From Channa striata (taxonomy: Eukaryota > Chordata > Actinopteri > Anabantiformes > Channidae): a stretch of 64,000 nucleotides of DNA. Location: assembly GCA_033026295.1 (NCBI GenBank), contig CM065182.1, positions 124,001-188,000 of the forward strand, read 5' to 3'. The position numbers were made by a program, and so were the translations under genes. Shown piece by piece: positions 11,601-21,835 of the stretch. Every line of letters begins with the position of its first letter. Position 1 is the stretch's first letter. The notes below the pieces were generated by a model, which was not told the DNA's origin, did no database searches, and saw nothing but the letters and a program-made list of their open reading frames with translations.

Positions 11601-14600
11601 TTTCCTCTCCACTGTTGCCTATGCCTCAAGGGGGATTTGTTGGGTTTTTTTTAAAAGTTTGTATAGTCTTGACTTTATTATGTGAAGTGCCTTGAGATGA
11701 CCTTGTCGTAAATTGGCGCTATATGAATAAAGTTAAATTGAATTGAATTGAGTTGAATTGGAAGCCAGATATTTCAAACCCTGTATTGTCCAAGGCACAC
11801 AATGAAGGTCTCATCCATCCCCACTCCAAGTTCCTCCTGTCTGCAGCTGCTGTCAGCTACAGCTGCTACAGGGTCCTGTCTGGTTTGGTATTGTGACCGT
11901 GTCCACCAGAACCTGTAGCACACTAAGTATGGCACATGCAGGCTTTTCTCACTACCAGCCTTAGGTGGATGTAAACTAACATGTTAGTAGCAGTTAGTGA
12001 TTAGCCAATGACCTTGTTGTGGTGAAAATTATTGCTTTTCTGCACGTTACTGATCATTTAATTCAACTTTATTTTTTAATTCAATTCAACTTTATTTATA
12101 TAGCGCCAATTTACAACAAGGTCATCTCAAGGCACTTTACGTAATAAAGTCAAGACTATACTAACATTTAAGGAAAACCCAACAAATCCCCCTTGAGCAA
12201 GCCATAGGCAACAGTGGAGAAGAAAAATTCACTCTACCGGAAGAAACCTCCAGCAGAACCAGGCTCAGGGTGGGCGGCCATCTGCCTTGACCGGTTGGGC
12301 TGAATGGAAAGTGGAGAGAGAAAAGAACAGAGCAACAAAAGCAACAACAAAACATTGGGAAGGTTAGTAGGACCAGTAGCTGCACACTGGAGGACACAAA
12401 GCGCCAAATCCAGGGACACCTGAAGACTGGGACAGAGAGAGGGAGAAAGACGACTACGGGACAAAGAAGATGCAGAGTTAATGTCAGACAGTGGTGACAT
12501 TATAGATGTGGGGTGAGAGGAGAGAATGAAGAGAAGAGGAAGTGGTGTAGACTGTGTAGACTCCCCCAGCAGTCTAAGCCTATAGCAGCATGACTATAAC
12601 CAACTATAAGCTTTATCGAAGAGGAAGGTTTTGAGCCTAGTCTTAAAAGTAGAGAGGGTGTCTGCTTCACGAATCTGGACTGGGAGCTGGTTCCACAGGA
12701 GAGGAGCTTGATAGCTAAAGGCTCTGCCTCTTATTCTGGGAACCACAAGTAGTCCTGCATTCTGAGACCGAAGTGGTCTAGTAGGATGATATGATACTAG
12801 GAGATCTTTTAGGTATGATGGAGCATGACGTTTAGAGCTTTATAGGTAAGAAAACGTTTAAAGAGCGTATGGATTATGTCCTCTCATGGACTGTTGCACT
12901 GATGTTGACTTTAACCGAGCTGTCTTGCTCCCTGTTTGCTGCACTTAACAGAGCTCTGCCCTCACTCATACAGAGAGAGGAAGCTGGTCCTTATTTTCTT
13001 ATTCTCCATGGTGTCTTGAAAAATGTATATACAGTGATTTCAAAATACAAATATTTATATCTTCTTATATCTACATCTCCAATTAACCTTTAACAACTAA
13101 ATGTACAGTGAGATAATTTTTTTACAGCCCCAAAATTGTTCCAGGTACCAAATTTTTATGTATTGTTAATTTCTACACTGCCCTGCAATTAATAGGAAAA
13201 ATCATTTTGATTACACGTGTTATGCACTGGCACTTGTCAACACTTGTCTGGAAATGATAATTTACACAACAACAATAAGAGTTTATTATAATGCTTGTTA
13301 AACAAGCATAAACCTCTAAAAAAAACAAAAAAAAACTGTCTCAGCTTTCCCAATACAAATGGTGTCTCATCCACCATTTGTATATGTACGTTTGATCATC
13401 ACAAACTGCTATGAACATGCCAATTCCTGATAGACTGTATGCCTGTAACATGTGCACTTTAACAAAGTGACATTGTAATTATTATATGAAAAGACCAGTA
13501 TTATACATTATCCAACATCGCAAATTTTCCTCACATCATACATGCCTTGATTGTCATATTTGAATGATCTTAAACACCTGTTTGGAGGTTTATATTAATG
13601 AAGTGTCTTTAAAGGTTAAGTTGTCAAATGTCTAATAACATTTGGTACTATGAACCTAGACTTTCTGCAGGTTCACTAACAGAAAAAAACCTTTTTAAAT
13701 CACAACATTTAAAAATAAAAACACACATTATAAATAAGAACAAAACGAAAAACATCTCTAATAGAGTTTGGTCTGATGAAATCCAAGCCAACAGATGGGC
13801 AGGTGAACTAAGGTGGTGGGTGTTACGAAGACTTACATGCGTCCCACTCCCTCATACAGTCGTGTGTTGTCAGGCAGCGTGGTGACCTCTGCATGTGTGA
13901 GCTTAGCATGTTTCTGAACACGGGTCAGCTGATCAATCTGCAAGTCTGCCATCTTGACTTTCTGTTGCGTGTCAATCACCTTCACCTGCAGCTCTGAGAA
14001 TGCCTACAAACAAGAAGTTTTCTGATTAGCCTGCAGCCCCCAATGACCAATGCAGTGCTGATAATATGTTTGCTTGTTTTTCGGGTGAAAAATTAGTAAT
14101 AGAAAAATATACTCCCTGGTGTCTTATTTACGTACACCTGTCTAATCTTACGGAAAAGGTAAAAAGTGATAATTTATATATAGCCCTTTTCTACTCACAC
14201 ACCAGCGGCGGGAGTTGCTATGCGGCGTGTCTTACTCAAGGAAAATTGGACATGTGAAAGGAGGAGTAGGGAGGTGAACAACAATCTTCCTTAGCCAAAG
14301 TCAATAAAGCAGTATTGTACTGCAATGCATCCCAATAGCAGTACCTCTATGAGTTCTACAAGGTTTTATCTTGTTTTTAACTCTGTAAAGTCTTTAATTT
14401 ATCAGATTTAAAGGTGAATCTATCAGAAAGGTGATATTCCTTTGATGTGTTTATCATTGGGGTCACAGTGAGTGGTGGAGTCCTACTGGAGTGTGTTATA
14501 TTAAGGTGCTGCTAAAGTTTTGGCCACACCATTTAAAATGAAGGGGAGACTTTTTCTTTCCAATTTTACATGGATCTTTTCGTTTCTGATCGTCTCCCTC

Positions 14601-15264
14601 AAACTACGCATGTGCGCAACAACGCAGCTGACTGGAAGCAAGAATGAATGAACAGAAAAGATGGGTAGAGTAATCGGCATGCGTCAATCCACACCAGGCT
14701 TGTGACTTTAGCTAGTTCACTTCCACTTATCCCTTCAATAAATCCATATGCATTTTACTAAAGACACTCAAAGAATTTATTTACACAAACATAAACGACA
14801 TAGCCTTCGTAACTTTATTCAAATTAAAGTTATAAGCATGTTTTTTTTTAAACTGAGCAGAAATAATGGTTAGCGCCTTGTTATAACCGTTAGCAGTCTT
14901 GAATGCGTAACGAAACTCGAGTTCGAGTTTATACCGTCTCCACGACTTGCAAAACCCAATTTAAACAATCTAGGCTGGCAACCTCAGATTCTAGCTAATC
15001 GTTCCATTCTAGAATCGTTCCATTAAATTTCTGCAAGCAATTTCAAACCTCCAACGTAAGACCAAAGCGCCATTAGCCCCTCATGCTATATGTTAGTGCC
15101 TTTCTCTTCAGCTAACAACTTTTTATTTACGCCCCGCAGCTGCCGGTTACAGATAACGACTACCTGCTTGGACGCTAATATGGCGGACAGGTGAACCTAC
15201 GTGAACAAGAACATTTAGAACATTATCTTACCTTTTTCAGCTCTAAATCTATAGGTGCCGCCAT
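5655..15264 (-). CDS. pfdn1: Prefoldin subunit 1 (Pfdn1), 4 coding exons
   Basis: Exons in transcript order are 15264-15232 (MAAPIDLELKK), 14003-13837, 8067-7983 and 5738-5655. Borders are gt/ag and phases agree. The product is 122 residues, the same length as human PFDN1. It is a beta-type prefoldin: two coiled-coil helices (about 5-50 and 75-115) flank a short beta-hairpin segment (GVGRMFILQSKEEINNQL). The C-terminus, NIREMLLSRRAQ, is almost identical to mammals. Prefoldin is a cytosolic hexamer (2 alpha and 4 beta subunits) that hands nascent actin and tubulin to the TRiC/CCT chaperonin. Introns 2 and 3 (about 5.8 and 2.2 kb) are loaded with LINE debris, yet the coding exons are intact. 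The start is fixed by the family N-terminus and by the NRF1 site just upstream. Confidence 0.97.
7295..7360. repeat. Short dispersed repeat ('gtttgacacccctg')
   Basis: The segment around 'ggcctggagtttgacacccctgtatta' recurs at 48410-48490 with an inverted-looking partner ('gttgtcaaactacagg'). It is a common fish dispersed element of unknown class. It lies inside a pfdn1 intron, and no coding content is seen. Confidence 0.5.
9236..10588 (-). mobile_element. L2/CR1-clade LINE fragment (ORF2 RT to 3' end), subfamily B
   Basis: On the minus strand, frames at 10394-9834, 10621-10244 and 9623-9335 give broken pieces of one reverse transcriptase. They include AFDTVDHKILLHRL, a YADDTQL catalytic box, KSTETEALLIG, an LDYCN block, and a C-terminal block with 'AFSAAAPRILNALP'. 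Frameshifts separate the pieces, and the 5' part is missing. The 3' UTR ends near 9236 with 'tttataaagcactttac'. It is dead as an element and sits in a pfdn1 intron. Its 5' edge abuts an oppositely oriented L2 copy at about 10588. Confidence 0.85.
10589..11757 (+). mobile_element. L2-clade LINE, internally deleted, subfamily A
   Basis: This plus-strand copy starts inside the reverse transcriptase ('gaagaatttcagtcaggatt', then the AFDTIDHKILLQ region). At about 10918 it jumps directly to the 'actactgcaattctctacttt' region near the end of ORF2, so roughly 1 kb is missing compared with the copy at 26.6-29.8 kb. It then runs through the full 3' UTR to an attgaattgaattgagttgaattg tail. It is non-functional. 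Confidence 0.85.
12075..12850 (-). mobile_element. L2-clade LINE 3' end, antisense copy
   Basis: This is the reverse-complement of the same 3' module as at 10.9-11.76 kb: the 'caattcaactttatttatatagcgccaat' tail, then 'aaggcactttac', 'gcggccatctgccttgacc' and 'gactgggagctggttccacag'. It is 5'-truncated near 12850. It faces the previous copy across about 320 nt, so the pair forms a long imperfect inverted repeat inside a pfdn1 intron. Confidence 0.85.
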
Positions 15265-15278
15265 ACTCGCAGATGTGC

Positions 15279-15290
15279 TGCGCATGCGCA
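15279..15290. promoter_or_regulatory. pfdn1: NRF1 palindrome at the pfdn1 promoter
   Basis: TGCGCATGCGCA is a perfect match to the NRF1 consensus (YGCGCAYGCGCR). It lies 15 nt upstream of the pfdn1 ATG on the minus strand. The ATG itself sits in a YY1-like core (ATGGCGGC). Both motif types are typical of TATA-less housekeeping promoters. Binding is inferred from sequence only. Confidence 0.7.
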
Positions 15291-15499
15291 ATATCTTCCT
15301 CGTGCGATTATCGAAATTTACGCAAGTGCAACTGCAACAGCGCCATGATGCGTCCGGTCCCGGTAAACGAATTTATTCATTTTATACAGAAAATCCTCAT
15401 GTGTATGTTTGATTGGATATTTAATTTGAACACCGTCATTCACCATACTGAAAAACAATACCTACATAATGTGAATGATCTTGAGTTGTTCTAAAGATT

Positions 15500-15800
15500 G
15501 AAGCTCCAGTGGCCACATTGGTCCCTCTGCTTACAGACCTCCAGACTACAGCTTGCCATCATTCTTGTCAAATATTTTTGGATACACTTGAGATCAGGGA
15601 TTGTCATTGTTTGTGGTGATTTTAATGAAAATATTTTGTTCAGAAAGCCAATATTGGAGATGTTCAGCTCTAGAGGATAAGAAGAACTGCTGCACCATAT
15701 CTTCATCTCATGAACACAGCAGTGCCTCCATGAAAAACATATTGCAGTTATGATAATCCTGTATACTACATATGATCTTTTAGGACTTGATGAAACGCTA
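15500..15800 (+). mobile_element. Decayed LINE endonuclease-domain remnant
   Basis: Broken plus-strand frames show YRPPDYSLPSFL, then IVIVCGDFNEN, then KPILEMFSSRG. This order is the one seen in the APE-type endonuclease of fish LINEs (the YRPP...GDFN motifs). Stops and shifts interrupt it and no reverse transcriptase follows. It lies about 220 nt upstream of the pfdn1 NRF1 site. Confidence 0.55.
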
Positions 15801-15857
15801 GATATTTCATTTAGCTTATACTGGACATGTGCTAGTATATACAACTTTTTATATATT

Positions 15858-17440
15858 TTATAATTTTTTAAGATTTTTTTCAGCTATTTCAGAATAAGCA
15901 AAACTTTCTTCTTCTATTTTTATGCAGCATTGCTTGGAAAACCCATTAAGCTCTGAAGCATTCACAGTGCGTTTTCTTTTTGGAAATGCATTTCTAGTTT
16001 GTGTGGGGTGTGGGGGGTCTGACCCTCCTCTGAGCTGCCTCTGCAAGTAAGTTCAGAGCCTTTACTGATCCTTTGGAAATGATGGATGTTCTGTAAAAAC
16101 ATTTGCTGATATATGATGATTTATATATAATTATATTATATTGTTAGAGCAGCTACCAGCATTGTTTTTCCTCAGAGTCTCTCCCTGCTACACTAGAGGA
16201 GAAACAGCCTTTCCCAGAACCCATTAGATCTGTGACTTGACTTTAAATATATCAGCTTCAAAATATACTTAAAGTACCAAAAGTAAAAGATCTCTTTCTA
16301 ACAGTAAATTGTTTAATTACAATTACTAATGCGTTATTTCATGCCTAATGCTGCTCAAGAGGAATTAGATGGGTTTTCTCCCCATGTCTGTAAAATCCTG
16401 ACTTCGTTTTAGTCCTGACTCCACGAACCCCAGGGTTCATCCTGGCTACTTATAGAAGTGTGCTTTGTGAAGACACTGACCCCCAAACTGCTCCCCATTG
16501 GTCATGTAAGGACCTTGTATGGCATCCACTGCCATCAGTGTGTGTGAGTGACACTGTAAAGCGCTTTGTATAAAAGCACAACATAAGCAGAGCATTTGAC
16601 AAACTTTCACTCATGCAGCTTTTTATTGCATTATAATCTGCAGCTTTGCATCTTATTAAAATAATAAAATAACGGTTATTTTCACATATTTCATAATTAT
16701 CTGAGAGACATATCTTCTGACAACATATGATCCCCAGTTTTAGAAACACTCCAGACCAGTTAGACCAGCTGGAACCACATCAGACTTTTGATCTGGGTGG
16801 TGATTCTCAGGTGCAGAACAAGGAATATGAACCTGCTTCCTAATCTATCATCTGTTTTCTTACTAGATAGCTTACTTTCTATCCGAGTCTTTGATTATGT
16901 ATCAGATTTAAAGGGAGTCCAGCGCTCTGTGAGTTGACCCTTAAACAGGACTTTGGAAACCCTGAGAAGTCTCTAAAATGATTTTGATTATTATACTTTA
17001 CATGGTGTTTTTAATTTATTAAACTAAGCTTTTTTTAAAATGACGTCTGGTGCAAATGAAAATGTGTTCATCTCTCACTGGATTCTGTTCTTCCACGCTC
17101 ACGGATGCGGTGGGGTCAGAAGTTGCCTATAGGATGTTTCCTCTTGTATGTTTCTACACATGATCAGACTTTGTGCTATCTAGGCTAATGTTCTGACTTA
17201 TCTGCACTGACATCGCACTCTGAATAAAAACTTCACCCGATAGGTGTGTCAGTGTCGGCAGAGTTATGGTGCATTTAAGTGCACAGCAAAGTCTGTAAAA
17301 TTCAGGTCTAGCACAGGTAAGGGACGTCACTCATTTCCATGGAGACCAATGCACACCTGGAAAGGATTATTAATATTCTGATTGGTGATTGGAGGACGCA
17401 ACACCTGGGCTCCATGGAAGTGGTCAGTAATCAGCAGGTT
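15858..17440. other. Intergenic DNA with a dispersed short repeat
   Basis: No exon is recognised. The segment of about 16340-16600 contains 'catccactgccatcagtgtgtgtgagtg' and 'cactgtaaagcgctttgtataaaagc', a common teleost non-coding dispersed repeat. The rest is AT-rich single-copy-looking DNA. Confidence 0.5.
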
Positions 17441-17443
17441 TCC

Positions 17444-17633
17444 TCTAAATATAAATATAAACTCTTTACTTAAATAATTATGTGTCCATATGTCTCTGCC
17501 CTCAGTCTCTCAGTCAATCACAGCCTAGGACTCTCAGCATCAGCAGCTCTTCAGAGTTGTACTGCAGAGAGAGAGAGAGAGATGGGTGTTATTGATAACA
17601 TCGTTAGCAAGTTGCCAAATGATCAGTCATGGG
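17444..17633 (+). promoter_or_regulatory. Candidate TATA promoter plus first coding exon of an unrecognised gene
   Basis: A TATA-like 'aaatataaatataaactc' (about 17444) is preceded by CCAAT-type boxes ('gattggtgattgg', 17380-17392). About 140 nt later comes an ATG in a purine context after a (GA) run, at 17582-17584. It opens MGVIDNIVSKLPNDQSW and then meets 'catgg|gtgtgag', a plausible donor at about 17632. I do not recognise the peptide, and no continuation exon was found downstream on the plus strand. It could be an orphaned first exon, a lineage-specific gene or chance. Confidence 0.25.
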
Positions 17634-18149
17634 TGTGAGAACCCAAACAAGATGACCTTTTGCAGATTTTTTCACAAAAACTGATTTATTAACTATCATG
17701 TCAACAGAATGATATATTTTGTACTTGGGGTAGGAGATTAGGAAAGCCTATTTTCCGCAGGTAGAATTCTCCCATAAAATGCTGATTTCTCTACGTTTAT
17801 GCATATTGAGATTTCTCTAACAGCACATGCCCACGAAAACAGGCTGCAGACAGGGCAGCCAACTGAAAGGCTCAATGAAAGAAGTAATAAACAGAAAGAA
17901 AGACCTGAGTCCATCTAAAAATTAAACTGACAAAAAAAGTTCCTCCTAGAAGTCTAAATAAGTTGCTTTCCGTCTCAGATTTTTTTTTTCAGTCTAGACT
18001 GTGTATCAGGACTTTTGCAGTTCCTGCATCCTCCATCCATCTAAGATTGTGGACTATAGGGAGAACCCCTAAACTATGACAGAACTGTGTCAGCTTTGGA
18101 GTTCTTCAATGTCCCATCAACTAAAATGGGTTTCCAATGTGAAGATAAT

Positions 18150-18460
18150 CATAAAAAGCCCAGCAAGGGAATTTGCTACCTACGTCAGCATAGGAAGTTA
18201 AATTTGCCTCACGCACTGATGATCCATTTCTACTCAGCATACATTGAGACTGTTCTCTGCACATCTTCTTCAGTTCAGCCACCAAACAAAACAACCAAAG
18301 ACATCAGTAGACAATCATGTCTGCATAAAAGTTCTTTGGTGCTGACTTGCACACTATCCAGGACATGTACAGCAGGCAGACAAATGAGCACAACCTGTTC
18401 CACCTGTTTCTCGTTGATCCATACTACAGACAGACCACTGTAGACTAATAAAATCAAACA
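18150..18460 (+). mobile_element. Rex1/CR1-like LINE C-terminal remnant
   Basis: The open frame at 18087-18443 contains LPHALMIHFYSAYIETVLCT. A neighbouring frame gives TIQDMYSRQT followed by HLFHLF-like residues. This is the order found at the C-terminal end of Rex1/CR1-type ORF2 (L..FY...IESVL...; ..LQDIY..R..; HLFQLLPSG). The frame is shifted inside the segment, so it is a fossil and not a host gene. Confidence 0.45.
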
Positions 18461-18469
18461 CAAGTACAC

Positions 18470-20268
18470 GTGCTATCACTCAGATGTTCCATAAAATTAA
18501 ATCAATAACACAACCACAGTTCCATCAAATCATATCCATATAGCACTGACCACTAACTGTACCACAACTATAAAGACCTATTCAATATGAAGCTGCACAT
18601 CTCATATCTGCATATATAAGCAAACACAACATTAAAACCAACTGGTGGTTTTAATATAAAATAATGTGTTTATAAAAAAATATCATGAACTAATAAATGC
18701 GTATCTATAATTAGGGGGTTCCAACCTGTCAGCACATACAGTGGTCAAAGTCAGCTTCATCTTTACCAAGAGTGATCTGTGTTTTGCAGTATTAAGCATA
18801 ATTAAAATCTAGATAACCCTCTTAGTACTAAGTAAAAGATTTCAAGAGGTACTTGCAGAGTAGAAAGTATTAGGCCAATCCTTGGGTGTTTAGTTTGTGT
18901 ACGTCCACCACCTCTACAATGTTTCATATTTAGCTGTGTATAGGTCTGTGGAGTTGCAGACGTTAGGCTGACTTTTGTCTTCTATGACATTAAGACCAAC
19001 GCTGGTAATGTTGTGACTGATTGGTGTTCATGTTATTAAGATACCTAATTATTTATCACCTATTTGAAACAATCATCTCTCCCACCTACATGCTTGAACA
19101 TATTCACCATGTTATAATGACCCATGCCAAGCTTTGTCTACGTTTGTGTGTATCAATGTGAATCTTTCCTTAGTACCATTACTATATGCAAGTATGATCA
19201 GATACAATCTACAAAATTAAGCCAGATTCCTTGTATGTGTGGATATACATAGACAATAAACTGATTCTGGTTCAGGTTGGTGGTTTTATGTTGGAATAGG
19301 TAAATCCTAAACGCAATAAAAAACACATTTAATGTCACTGAACAAACCTCAGACACTGTACAAATTGGTCTGATGTAATCTGCTGCGCTCACTGATAGAC
19401 CATCATTAACATTTGCTCGTTTTTTTACTAACCTAGGAGCTGCAGGATCCGGTTTTTAAACTCTCCACCTAACAAGTTTCTTTTTTTCTTCATAATCGGT
19501 TAGTGTTAGTGTTTCATGTTTGATTTTCAATCTAAATAATTTCGAACTGTGGATAAATATTCATGGAACACAAATCCATTACAACCTCCACAATGGTCCT
19601 ACAAGTAAATTAGCATCACAACAATAGCATATTCACAAAAGGAAAATTTACTGTGTTTCTAATAAACTGACCCCTGCATAGGTATAAACAGTGACATGCC
19701 GTTTGTTTTCCCCCCAGTATATAGTCTGAATCCATCACGTCTCCAACATCTTTCGAGTTAGTACCTGACATATTACTGTTATTAGTTTGTACCTTATAAC
19801 AATTCGCAATATTTATTCAGGACCTGCTGGTATTTTCCCACTCTGGTTGTCAGAGATGTTTTTAACCAAAATCAGCAACAATCACAAGTGTACTGTCAGA
19901 TAAATATGGGACAAACATTTTGTTTATTTATTGGTTTGAATCAAATTATTTGATTCTGTAATCAAGAGAAATCATTGCACAGAGTTTTGCACAGGTTTCT
20001 AAGCAAAAACGTGTTTTCTTGGTTTGAGTAGTCTGCGTTAAAAATTGTTGAATATCGTAAAAGATAGATTGATTTTTTTCTTTTAATCCAGTTGTTGCTA
20101 ATAGTTTTGGTAAAAGCAACTCTAGGGACCCATTTAACCAAACATCTGTTTGCAGGTGAGAAAATCTGAGTGTGAGGTCTGATGCTAGCATGCGGCTGAG
20201 CAAGGCACTTTCACTCCCACAGTAAAACCACCAGAAAAGAAGAAAAGTTTAAATGATGACGACGATTC
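18470..20268. other. AT-rich intergenic stretch, nothing recognised
   Basis: No exon, RNA gene or clear element is seen. The small frames here have no family resemblance. It ends at the inferred pwwp2a cleavage site. Confidence 0.4.
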
Positions 20269-20269
20269 A

Positions 20270-21835
20270 AAGAGAAGTTGGACAGTTTATTAACAGATTT
20301 AAAACATGAGAAAAACATACACAGGTCGACTCAGACAGACTCAGAATCTCTGATCTGCAAACAGACGGTAAAAAGAGTGACAGCTGAAACTACAAACAGC
20401 AGAGAGGGAAAATCCACCTTCATCATCATATCATCAAGAGAATAGCTGTCTTTTCTAACAGTCAGTGTGTCCTACCTGTCCGTCTGTCTGTTGGCAAACT
20501 GAGGCTCAGTGTCTCAAACACTGAGCGAGTGAAATGACTGCAACTTCATCTCCATAGAACAACTTAGGTTCAAATTACAAGTCTCTAAATAAATGTCAGA
20601 TTTTGTTTCTATAAAACATATCTGAATTTTAACTTCAAATAAATATCAGAGACTACCTGTGGAAAACCTCTGGCCACCCCAACTCTGTATTTCTAATACT
20701 AATATGAGAAACACACAGTAATAGCATTGTTTTCTGACACTAAATACCATTAGCACTGCACTAAAAATCCAATTATATCAGGTTAAGAGACTAGTCAGTA
20801 GTAATCTGTTTTGGTTCTGTTTTTTTAACTATGTCATTTCAGTTGTACACCAGTTAATAAAGGAGACAACAAGAAGCTTGAAACCTCAAACACATTAATA
20901 ATTTCTTAATTTTAAGAACTGCTTAAGGGAGAATAAACTGTTCTGCAGTTCTAATTTCTGAGCTGTATCATGGGAAAAAAAATAAAAGCTTATTTCTGTC
21001 TGTAACAGAAAAAGGTTCATCACAATTAAATATGGGTTGATCAAAATGATGAGATAGTCCTTAAAAAAAGATTACCAAAGATTATTGGCCAGCCTGTTCA
21101 AAGCTTTCTGCAGGCGCACCTGCCTGTTTGGGACACCCAGCCTCAGTTTGGACAACAATTTTTGTTTCACAGATGCTAACTATATGTCTTCAGTTTGAAC
21201 TAACAAAACGTGCCATGTCAGCACTTTTCCACCACTGTATGCAACATTGTCGCAGATGAGAAAAACCAGATGCAAACATTTTGATCAACAACTCTATTGA
21301 TCAAGCAGCTCCCAACTTAGCATTTGTTAGCATAGCTCTGAATTAGTGTTTTAGAAATGACTGATTGATCAAGGTCATCATGATGTGCTCAGAGACTCAG
21401 CAGGCTAATCGGTTGTCCACAATGACTGGATCCTACATTGCCCATAATACACAACAGGGCCACACCTCCCATTGGAACTGGCTGATAATGTCACCGCAAT
21501 ACCATCCGGCCAACTCCCAGATTATGTAATGCTAGCAGGAATGCTGCCACTGACGGACACCTGAAACTCAACACCTGCTGAAACTGAGAACTTTAGTAAG
21601 GACGGGGAGGAGACTCATAAATAATCCCCTACCAACCACCAACACTGACAGGTAACCTGAAGCCCCACCCTCTCCTCTCTAACAGGAAGAACAGGAATCA
21701 AACGGTCCATTTGTCTGTGTCAGTCTCTGACAGACATTATCAGTCTGAGGGGAGGATCCTCCCATTTCCTGTAGAGGAGGGGGCAGTAATTAGGGGGCCG
21801 GACATGCTTGGAGGGAGCATTAGTATTAGCATATG
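20270..21835 (-). other. pwwp2a: Inferred pwwp2a 3' UTR with polyadenylation signal
   Basis: On the minus strand, an AATAAA (20286-20291, read as tttatt on the plus strand) lies about 1.55 kb past the pwwp2a stop. It is followed by a short tract suited to cleavage near 20270. No other gene intervenes, so the stretch is inferred to be a long 3' UTR. Shorter alternative ends are possible. Confidence 0.45.

Noticed and set aside
18087..18443. 118-residue open frame between pfdn1 and pwwp2a
   Set aside because: The readable words fit the end of a Rex1/CR1-type LINE, and the similarity continues in another frame, so it is fossil DNA.
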